Origin: an uncultured Sphingomonas sp.
GTDB taxonomy: Bacteria; Pseudomonadota; Alphaproteobacteria; Sphingomonadales; Sphingomonadaceae
DNA length: 64,000 nucleotides
Reading direction: 5' to 3'
Assembly (NCBI GenBank): GCA_913776255.1
Contig: CAJYLV010000057.1
Coordinates: 1 to 64,000 of the forward strand
Under the pieces are notes generated by a model. That model made no database searches. It saw only the letters and a list, made by a program, of their open reading frames with translations, and had not been told where the DNA came from. This document shows, piece by piece, positions 57,874 to 64,000 of the stretch; position 1 is the first letter of the stretch, and each line of letters begins with the position of its first letter. Both the position numbers and the translations under genes were made by a program.

Positions 57874-58170
57874 ATGTCTGAAGCAGGTACGTTGACGCGC
57901 GCTGATCTGGCGGAGTCGCTCCACAAGCAGGTGGGGCTGTCCCGCGCCGATTCGTCGCGGCTGGTCGAGCAGATCCTCGACAATATGTGCGGTGCGCTGG
58001 CGAAGGGCGAGAACGTCAAGATCTCGGGCTTCGGTACGTTCGTGCTGCGCGACAAGGGCGAGCGGATCGGCCGCAATCCGAAGACCGGCGTCGAGGTGCC
58101 GATCGCGCCGCGTCGCGTGCTGACCTTCCGCGCGAGCCAGATGATGCGCGACCGCATCGTCGCGGGCTGA
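57874..58170 (+). CDS. ihfA: Integration host factor subunit alpha
   Basis: A 98-residue DNA-bending protein of the HU/IHF family: [22 protein letters not shown]-terminal helices, [20 protein letters not shown], and the beta-arm motif [20 protein letters not shown] with the conserved proline. With IhfB it bends DNA sharply, including at sigma-54 promoters. GAGGGA precedes the ATG. The merR-type gene follows after five bases. Confidence 0.96.
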   Translation: MSEAGTLTRADLAESLHKQVGLSRADSSRLVEQILDNMCGALAKGENVKISGFGTFVLRDKGERIGRNPKTGVEVPIAPRRVLTFRASQMMRDRIVAG

Positions 58171-58175
58171 GCATT

Positions 58176-58526
58176 TTGGCGTCGGACGCCAAATCCGCCG
58201 CCGCGTTTCGCACCATCGGCGAGGTCGCCCAAGCGACCGGCCTCGCGCCGCATATCCTGCGGTATTGGGAAAGTCGCTTCCCGCAACTCCGGCCGGTGAC
58301 GCGTGCGGGCAACCGCCGCTACTACCGGCCGGATGACGTGGCGCTGGTCGAGCGGATCGACCGGCTGCTCAACCGCGAAGGCTATACGATCAAGGGCGTG
58401 CAGCAATTGCTCGCCCGTGAGCCGGGGCCGTCGCCAACGCCCACGCCGGCGTCGACCGCTGCCGCCGCCACGCCGACGCTGATCGCGATCCGCGACCTGC
58501 TCGCCCGCGCGATCGCCGACGACTGA
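58176..58526 (+). CDS. MerR family transcriptional regulator
   Basis: A 116-residue MerR-type protein with the N-terminal winged helix ([40 protein letters not shown]) and a short helical C-terminal part; the usual Cys effector site is absent. The start appears to be a TTG five bases after the ihfA stop, implying coupled translation. This ihfA-merR linkage is conserved in alphaproteobacteria; the regulated genes are unknown. Confidence 0.88.
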   Translation: MASDAKSAAAFRTIGEVAQATGLAPHILRYWESRFPQLRPVTRAGNRRYYRPDDVALVERIDRLLNREGYTIKGVQQLLAREPGPSPTPTPASTAAAATPTLIAIRDLLARAIADD

Positions 58527-58564
58527 GGCTTGCGCCGGCGCTGCCGGGTGCGCATGTGCCGGGC

Positions 58565-59311
58565 ATGAAGCGCCTGCTCGCCTCCATCCACGATGTCTCG
58601 CCGCGCTTCGAGCGCGAGGTCGACCAATTGCTCGACCGGCTGGCCCCGTATGTGGGCGAGCGGCTGGCGATGCTGGTCGTCCCCGATCACTGGGGCAGCG
58701 CGCCGTGGACCCCCGCCTTCACCGCGCGGCTGCGGCGCTGGGCCGATGCCGGCGTCGAGATGTTCGTCCATGGCTGGTTCCACCGCGACGATGCCGCGCA
58801 CAGCGGCGTGGCGGCGATCAAGGCGCGTCGGATGACCGCGGGCGAGGGCGAGTTCCTCGGCCTCGACCATCGCGAGGCGCTCGACCGGATGCGGCGTGGC
58901 AAGGCGCTGCTGGAGGCGGCGACCGGGCGCGCCGCGGCGGGCTTCATCGCGCCGGCGTGGCTCTATTCGGACGACGCGCGCGCGGCGCTGGGGGAGGCGG
59001 GCTTCGCGCTCGCCGAGGACCATGCGCGGGTCTGGGCGCCGGGCGGCAAGGTCGTCGCGCGCGGCCCGGTCATCACCTGGGCGAGTCGCAGCGATGCGCG
59101 CGCACTTAGCTCGCTGGCGGCTGCGTCGGTGCTGCGCCACGCGCTCCAGCCGCTGCCGACCGTGCGGATCGCGGTGCATCCCGGCGACGTGACGCGCCCG
59201 GCGCTGCTCCGCAGCATCGACCGCACCTTCGCGGCGTTCACCCGCGGCGGCCGCCGCCCGGCCGCCTATGCCGATCTGCTGATCCTGCCGCGGGCGTCGA
59301 TCAACGCCTGA
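58565..59311 (+). CDS. DUF2334 polysaccharide-deacetylase-like protein
   Basis: A 248-residue NodB-like fold protein of the DUF2334 family. Conserved points: SIHDVSPRFERE near the start (metal Asp), VVPDHWG, FVHGWFHRDDAAH (His pair), GFIAPAWLYSDDA, and RIAVHPGDV near the end. It is predicted to remove acyl groups from a sugar or lipid. I use the ATG at 58565; a GTG at 58556 is in frame. Its 3' end overlaps the converging glycosyltransferase gene by 46 bases. Confidence 0.87.
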   Translation: MKRLLASIHDVSPRFEREVDQLLDRLAPYVGERLAMLVVPDHWGSAPWTPAFTARLRRWADAGVEMFVHGWFHRDDAAHSGVAAIKARRMTAGEGEFLGLDHREALDRMRRGKALLEAATGRAAAGFIAPAWLYSDDARAALGEAGFALAEDHARVWAPGGKVVARGPVITWASRSDARALSSLAAASVLRHALQPLPTVRIAVHPGDVTRPALLRSIDRTFAAFTRGGRRPAAYADLLILPRASINA

Positions 59312-60450
59312 TAATGCGCGATCAGCGCCTGCGCGTGTTCGCGGTCGCTCCACACCTTCGGCGCGGCGATCGCCGCCGCGCGGTGCAGCAGTTGCTTGTC
59401 ACGCGACGCCAGCGCCACGATCGCGCGTGCGCAGTCATAGGCGTCACCGCTGCGGAACCATTCGCCATATTCGGGCTTCGGCACCGCCGCCGCTCCGCCG
59501 CGGTCGGGGACGATCAGCGGCAGCCCCGAGGCGAGCGCCTCCGAGGCGACCAGCCCGAACGTCTCGGTATCGCAGCCATGGACGAGCGCGTCGGCGCTGG
59601 CCATGATCGAGGCGAGCTGGCCGCGATGATAGATCGGCTGGAACATCCGCACGTGCGGGCTTTCGGCGATATGCCGCTCCAGCGTGCGGGTATCCGGCCC
59701 GAGCCCCAGCAGCACCAGCCCGACCGGCAGCTTCGCCCCGGCGCGCCGCACGGCGTCGATGACCATCGGCCAGCGCTTTTCGGGATGGTGCCGCCCGACG
59801 CCGATCAGCAGAAACGCATCCTCGGGGAGCCCGCATTGCTCGAGCATCGCGGCGCGGAGCGTGGGGCTGCGCAGCGCTGGCGAGAAATGCTCGCGCTCGA
59901 TCCCGAGCGTCATGGTGGCGTCGATGCGCACGCCGCGCGCGCGGAGGCGCTCGGTCAGCACCGGCCCGTTGGTGACGACGGTATCGAACCGGTCGAGCCA
60001 GCGGTTCATGTAGCGATCGTACCAGCCGAACGCGCGCTCGATCGTCGCCTCCGACGCGACTCGCGAAAACCACCGCTTGGGATAGGTTTCGAGATTGTCG
60101 TTGTGCATGAACCACGACCGCAGCGCATCGCCCTGCCATTCGGCGACGATCGCCGCCGAGCGCCACGGCGCGCAATTCTCGACCACGTCGGGCCGATAAT
60201 GGTTGAGCAGCGCGTGGACCGGCGCCGCATCCCAGAACAGCCCGTAGTTCGAGTCGAACGGGATGCCCGGCGACTTGACGTAGTGAATGCGCGCGCCGCC
60301 CGGACGCTCCTCGACGAGGTCCTCACGCCCCGGCGCAATCACGATCTGCTGGTGCCCGAGTTCGGACATCAGCGCCATCTTGCGATCGAGATACGAGCGC
60401 ACCCCGCCGCCGGTCGGCGAGTAGAATTCGTTGACGTCGACGATCCGCAT
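59266..60450 (-). CDS. Glycosyltransferase, GT4-like (GT-B fold)
   Basis: A 394-residue cytoplasmic or membrane-associated retaining glycosyltransferase. N-terminal domain starts MRIVDVNEFYSPTGGGVRSY with the glycine-rich loop; the C-terminal nucleotide-sugar site has LLIGVGRHHPEKRW, and SEALASGLPLIVPDRGGAAA carrying the E-x7-E type motif. Donor and acceptor are unknown. Its stop lies within the DUF2334 gene (46-base convergent overlap). The DUF2141 gene precedes it by 14 bases in one operon. Confidence 0.9.
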   Translation of the reverse strand: MRIVDVNEFYSPTGGGVRSYLDRKMALMSELGHQQIVIAPGREDLVEERPGGARIHYVKSPGIPFDSNYGLFWDAAPVHALLNHYRPDVVENCAPWRSAAIVAEWQGDALRSWFMHNDNLETYPKRWFSRVASEATIERAFGWYDRYMNRWLDRFDTVVTNGPVLTERLRARGVRIDATMTLGIEREHFSPALRSPTLRAAMLEQCGLPEDAFLLIGVGRHHPEKRWPMVIDAVRRAGAKLPVGLVLLGLGPDTRTLERHIAESPHVRMFQPIYHRGQLASIMASADALVHGCDTETFGLVASEALASGLPLIVPDRGGAAAVPKPEYGEWFRSGDAYDCARAIVALASRDKQLLHRAAAIAAPKVWSDREHAQALIAHYQALIDARGRISRSA

Positions 60451-60464
60451 GGTCCGTCTCCCGC

Positions 60465-60989
60465 TCAGCGCATGAAACCGAAGCCGCCCAGCCCGCGCAG
60501 ATATTGCGCGCGGATCGTGGTGCGGGTGATGCCGGGGCCGGCGTCGATCAGCGCATCGACCAGCTTGGGGCGCGCGCGACCGATCTTGTGGTTGCTGGGG
60601 AAGCCGGCCCCGTCGCTCCAGAAGTTGAACTTGCGCTTGCCGTCGCGATCGTGCCCGAAAAACAGCGCGTACCGCCCGGGGCGCGGCACGCGGATGCAGA
60701 TCGCCGCGTCCCCGCTCGCCGGTGGCGCGATCGACACCCGGCGGAAGAACTTGCCCTCGCGCGCAAGATCGTCGTCGCCCGCCAGGAAGTCCTTCTCGTT
60801 GGGCGGATACAGCTCCAGCTTGAGCGTGCCGGTACGATCCTTGAGCCCGGTCACCGTCGCGAGGATCGCCGGCCCCTGCGCGGTGCCGGTGCAGGCCGCG
60901 GCATCGCTGCCCAGCACCTGCGCCCCGGCGGCGGGCGCGCCCAGCGCCAGCAGCCCCGCCAGTGCGATCGTCAGCGTTCCTGGCGCCAT
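60465..60989 (-). CDS. DUF2141 family exported protein
   Basis: A 174-residue exported beta-rich protein of the DUF2141 family. The signal peptide (TLTIALAGLLALGAPAAGA) is followed by VTGLKDRTGTLKLELYPPNE, an Ig-like or beta-sandwich pattern, and the family motif YALFFGHDRDGKRKFNFW. Function unknown; the family is often found in outer envelope or glycan contexts. Its start overlaps the membrane-protein gene by 19 bases, and the glycosyltransferase follows after 14 bases. Confidence 0.86.
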   Translation of the reverse strand: MAPGTLTIALAGLLALGAPAAGAQVLGSDAAACTGTAQGPAILATVTGLKDRTGTLKLELYPPNEKDFLAGDDDLAREGKFFRRVSIAPPASGDAAICIRVPRPGRYALFFGHDRDGKRKFNFWSDGAGFPSNHKIGRARPKLVDALIDAGPGITRTTIRAQYLRGLGGFGFMR

Positions 60990-61927
60990 GCGCGCATCCT
61001 TTCCGTCACATATACCGCACCGGACAGCAGCAGCAGCAGCCCATGCATCACGATGGTTGACGCTGCGGTGAACGCCATCAGATCCGACAAAGCCCGGTCA
61101 TGCCCGATCACCAGGATCGCGAAATTGGCGAAAAGCAGGTCTTTGTTGGGCAGGAACGGCAAACGCGACACCAATTGCCGCCCGGCGACCAGGAACAGCC
61201 ACATGCCGACCGACACGCTGGGGATCGCCCAGGCCCAGGCCAGCGCGATCGTGACGCAGGTGCCGGCGATCCGCAGCAGATCGATCCAGAAGATGTACCA
61301 CAGGTCGCGGCGCGGCAGCGAGAAGACGCGCCGGGAAAACAGGATCAACGCCAGCGACAGCGCGGTGGCGAACACCAGCGACCAGATCATCGCCTCGACG
61401 ATCTCGGGGCCGATCAGCTGGTAGCCGAGCGGCAGCGCGACCGCGCCGAGCAGCAAGGCGGTGACGTTGCCGGTGATGCCTGAGACGATCGTCACGTCCT
61501 TCACCGCCCCGAACGGCGCGGTCACCATGTCGAGCCGCGCGCGCGCCCAGGCATAGAAATAGGCGTCGCCCGAATAACCGATCAGGATATCGTTCGCGAT
61601 CCGCTTGCGGTTGAGCGCGGTAAAGGCGGCGGGCGGCACGTTCCACAGGCGGCGGAAGATGAGGAAGTCGCAAACCGGCAGCGTGAAATAGGACGCGAGA
61701 AAGAACAGGTAGAAGCCCCACGAGGCCGGGGTCGCGCGGCGGATGCCGGCCAGCCCGTCGTCGAACAGCTCATAGCCGACCCCGACCAGCATCGCGACGC
61801 TCAGGATCGTCGCGAGCAGCACCGGCCAGCGCCGCCGCAGCGTCTGGACCGGCTTCAGCGCGACCAACGGAGCGGCGTCGGCGGCGGGCATGGTCGAGGG
61901 GGAGGGAGAGTGCTCGTCGACGCGCAA
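60971..61927 (-). CDS. Multi-span membrane protein, possibly flippase-like (unassigned)
   Basis: A 318-residue integral membrane protein with about eight hydrophobic helices (for example PVLLATILSVAMLVGVGYEL and WYIFWIDLLRIAGTCVTIAL). The layout loosely recalls the UPF0104/lysylphosphatidylglycerol-flippase-type proteins, but no decisive motif is visible. The start is read as a TTG at 61927 because AGGA lies eight bases upstream; the ATG at 61891 has no ribosome site. It opens the operon with the DUF2141 and glycosyltransferase genes, suggesting glycan or lipid export. Confidence 0.75.
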   Translation of the reverse strand: MRVDEHSPSPSTMPAADAAPLVALKPVQTLRRRWPVLLATILSVAMLVGVGYELFDDGLAGIRRATPASWGFYLFFLASYFTLPVCDFLIFRRLWNVPPAAFTALNRKRIANDILIGYSGDAYFYAWARARLDMVTAPFGAVKDVTIVSGITGNVTALLLGAVALPLGYQLIGPEIVEAMIWSLVFATALSLALILFSRRVFSLPRRDLWYIFWIDLLRIAGTCVTIALAWAWAIPSVSVGMWLFLVAGRQLVSRLPFLPNKDLLFANFAILVIGHDRALSDLMAFTAASTIVMHGLLLLLSGAVYVTERMRAWRQER

Positions 61928-62010
61928 TCGGTTGTTCCTGCGTCCGTTACAGACGGGTGGCGCGCTTTAGCAGCGTCCGGCGGGACGCGCCAGCCGTGCC
62001 CCCCTGCCGC

Positions 62011-63105
62011 TCAAGCGCGCGTCTGGCCGTCCTCGACCTTCTCGGACCGGCGCTCCATCGCGGTCTTGAGGATCGCGGTCATCGGATCGGCGAGCGCCAG
62101 CCCCATGATCCCGAACAGCGCGCTGGCCAGGATCTGCGCGCCGAGCGTCAGCGCCGGGGGCAGGTCGACGGTGCGTTTGGCGACCATCGGGATCACGACA
62201 TAGCCGTCGAAGGTCTGCACGACGATATAGACGACGATCGCCAGCACCCCGGTATGCACGCCCGCCGAAAAGCCGACCGCGACCATCAGCGCGCCCGAGA
62301 TGAACGCGCCGATATTGGGGATGAAGGCGAGCAGGCCGGTGAGGATGCCGAGGATCATCGCCATCGGCACCCCGACGATCCACAAGGCGATCGCGGTCAG
62401 CACGCCCTCGAACGCCATGCCGAGCAGCCGCCCGGCGAGCAGCCGGCGCAGCGTCTGCGCCACGCGCTTGAGCGTCACCGCGAACTCGACGCGGTTGCGC
62501 TCGGGCACCATCCATTGCAGCCCGCGCTCATAGCCGTGCGGGTCGATCGCGATGAACAGCCCTAGCACGACGATCATGAAGCCGCTGGTCAGCGCGCCCG
62601 CTGCCGTGCCGAGCCAGCTGGTGACGCGGCCGAGCGACGACATCGCCTGTTTGGCGACGCCGCTCAGGTCGCTGGCGCCCGGCATCAGCCCTTGCGCGCT
62701 CAGCCAGCCGCTGACGCGTAGCACCTGCACCTCGACGGTCGAGCGGAGCTGCTGCGCCTGCGCGGTGATCTGGACGCCGGCGAGATAAAAGGTGCCGAGC
62801 AGGAAGGCGATCGTCAGCAGGCAGACGATCAGCAGCCGCCAGCTCCGCCCGATCGGCAGCACGCGGCCGAGCAGCCGTACCCCGCCGTCGAGCAAGGCGG
62901 CGAAGACCAGCGCCGCGAAGATGATGAGCAACGGCTGGATCAGCAGCACCACAAGCGCGATCGCGCCGGCCATGCCCAGCCAGACCGCAGCGCGGCGGAT
63001 TTCGTGGCGGGTCGCTTCGTCGCGCACCTCGGTGGGGCTCGCCCCGGCGCGGACGCGGACCCGCTCGCCCCCGGCGTCGATCCGCACCTCGGGCGTGTCG
63101 CTCAT
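62011..63105 (-). CDS. AI-2E family permease (PerM-like)
   Basis: A 364-residue membrane protein, about eight helices, of the AI-2E/PerM exporter family. Typical features are paired N-terminal helices, a central soluble segment (about 130-200, TVEVQVLRVSGWLSAQGL), and the C-terminal motif GLLAFIPNIGAFISGALMVA. Substrates vary: autoinducer-2 for TqsA, ions in others. It overlaps lepB by 4 bases (ATGA), so it is translated with the signal peptidase, an uncommon pairing. Confidence 0.9.
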   Translation of the reverse strand: MSDTPEVRIDAGGERVRVRAGASPTEVRDEATRHEIRRAAVWLGMAGAIALVVLLIQPLLIIFAALVFAALLDGGVRLLGRVLPIGRSWRLLIVCLLTIAFLLGTFYLAGVQITAQAQQLRSTVEVQVLRVSGWLSAQGLMPGASDLSGVAKQAMSSLGRVTSWLGTAAGALTSGFMIVVLGLFIAIDPHGYERGLQWMVPERNRVEFAVTLKRVAQTLRRLLAGRLLGMAFEGVLTAIALWIVGVPMAMILGILTGLLAFIPNIGAFISGALMVAVGFSAGVHTGVLAIVVYIVVQTFDGYVVIPMVAKRTVDLPPALTLGAQILASALFGIMGLALADPMTAILKTAMERRSEKVEDGQTRA

Positions 63106-64000
63106 GGGACGCGCGTCGGGTGGAGCGAGGTGCCGGCGCGCCCGCCGCGCAGCGCGCGCGGCCAGGTCAGCGGGTTCCAGCCGGCGCTGCCGTCGACCGA
63201 GAAGGTGATGAACTCGGCGCGCCCGCCGATGTTCTCATAGGGCACCGGGCCGCCCAACCCGCGCTCGAACCCGCCGAGCGCGAAGCGGCTGTCGGCGGAG
63301 CGGTCGCGATTGTCGCCCATGAGGAAGACATGGTTGGCGGGGATCGTCACCGGGCCGTAATTGTCGCCGGCACTGTCCGGTTCCAGATCGACCGTGTCGT
63401 AGCGGCGGCCGTTAGGCAGCGTCTCGGTAACGATCGGCAAGTGGCAGACCGCGCTGCCGTCGGCGCGTTCCTGCCGCGCGCCGGGATATTGCGCGGGATC
63501 GCAGGTCGCGTTCGCATCGACGGGCAGGTCGCGATAGTGGAGCGGCCCGCGCGCGACCGGCTTGCCGTTGAGGATCACTACCCCGCCACGCACCGCCAGC
63601 GTGTCACCGGGAAGGCCGATCACGCGCTTGATGTAATCGCTCGACTGGCCGGGCGGGGTGACGATCACCACGTCGCCGCGCTCGGGCAGGCTGCCCCACA
63701 CGCGGCCGTGGATGAAGGGCACCTGCACCGACCAGCTGTCAACCGGCTGGTGGAGCAAGGTGCCGCGGACGATCGCGACCGGATCGGGGATCGTCGGCGA
63801 GACGAACGACCAGCCGTAGGCGAATTTCGACACGACCAGCCGATCGCCGACCAGCAAGCCGGGGAGCATCGATTCGCTCGGGATGTAGAACGGCTTGGCG
63901 ATGAAGCTGTGGAAGCCGAGCACCGCCAGCAGCAGCCAGAACAGCCCCTTGATCTCGCCCCACCAGTCGAAACCGGTCCGCGGCGCGGGCGTCTCGATCG
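63102..64000 (-). CDS. lepB: Signal peptidase I LepB (5' end cut by window edge)
   Basis: C-terminal ~299 residues of the leader peptidase that cleaves Sec signal peptides at the outer face of the inner membrane. The frame is open to the right edge; a transmembrane stretch (GLFWLLLAVLGFHSF) precedes the catalytic Ser in IPSESMLPGLL, and the Lys is in YIKRVIGLPGD; box E is GDNRDRSADSRF. An insertion of roughly 25 residues with two cysteines lies in the middle (DANATCDPAQYPG onward). Usual partners rnc and era are not seen downstream; an AI-2E permease is. Confidence 0.94.
   Translation of the reverse strand, partial: IETPAPRTGFDWWGEIKGLFWLLLAVLGFHSFIAKPFYIPSESMLPGLLVGDRLVVSKFAYGWSFVSPTIPDPVAIVRGTLLHQPVDSWSVQVPFIHGRVWGSLPERGDVVIVTPPGQSSDYIKRVIGLPGDTLAVRGGVVILNGKPVARGPLHYRDLPVDANATCDPAQYPGARQERADGSAVCHLPIVTETLPNGRRYDTVDLEPDSAGDNYGPVTIPANHVFLMGDNRDRSADSRFALGGFERGLGGPVPYENIGGRAEFITFSVDGSAGWNPLTWPRALRGGRAGTSLHPTRVP

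Overview
This is a GC-rich stretch of about 64 kb of bacterial chromosome that looks alphaproteobacterial, most likely from the Sphingomonadaceae (a Sphingomonas-like organism). The placement is inferred from gene order and protein families, because the window has no rRNA. The clues are the rnd-lptC-lptA-lptB-rpoN order, the rpmF-plsX-fabH-ihfA-merR order, a glycine-rich protein with two cold-shock domains, a TorF-type porin leading into kdpFABCDE, and families such as DUF885, DUF2007, DUF2141 and DUF2334. There is no prophage, insertion sequence, CRISPR array or obvious genomic island. The window reads as core and lineage-specific chromosome, with many palindromic REP-like elements between genes.

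Layout. 1-10 kb: the end of ftsK, a ligase-associated helicase and exonuclease pair whose ligase is missing, two coupled exported peptidases, and rlmE-ppx. 10-19 kb: tRNA-Gln(CUG), then a porin, a 27-residue membrane peptide and kdpFABCDE (high-affinity K+ uptake and its two-component system). 19-29 kb: a GH43 glycosidase, a serine acetyltransferase overlapping a class I amidotransferase-type hydrolase, a helical lipoprotein, a MATE pump, and rpoN with the LPS-export genes lptB, lptA, lptC and a short RNase D. 29-40 kb: the cold-shock protein, prfC, mgtE, a cyclophilin, a LysR regulator, a strong candidate small RNA, a bacterial Cdc48-type AAA ATPase, an MFS transporter and a PmtA-like methyltransferase. 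40-48 kb: tldD, an acyltransferase-3 protein divergent from an O-antigen-ligase-like protein, a PPOX/DUF2007 pair, and glnK-amtB behind a textbook sigma-54 promoter. 48-55 kb: glutaminyl cyclase, lipoproteins, an S41 protease, a lipoprotein-type MsrA, an aspartate aminotransferase, a PabB-PabC fusion and an MBL hydrolase. 55-64 kb: rpmF-plsX-fabH-ihfA-merR, a DUF2334 deacetylase-like gene convergent on a glycosyltransferase / DUF2141 / membrane-protein operon, an AI-2E family permease and the 3' part of lepB.

How the parts connect. Nitrogen control is partly self-contained: rpoN lies 19 kb from a consensus -24/-12 promoter driving glnK-amtB. Envelope functions dominate: LPS export, O-antigen ligase and acyltransferase, phospholipid synthesis by plsX-fabH, PmtA-like lipid methylation, signal peptidase, several exported peptidases, and a possible glycan locus at 58.5-62 kb. 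The observations most worth following are the candidate sRNA at 35.3 kb, the folded leader over the porin-kdp ribosome-binding site, the ligase-less repair pair, and the glycan locus. Function calls rest on motifs and family knowledge read by eye; no database search was run.
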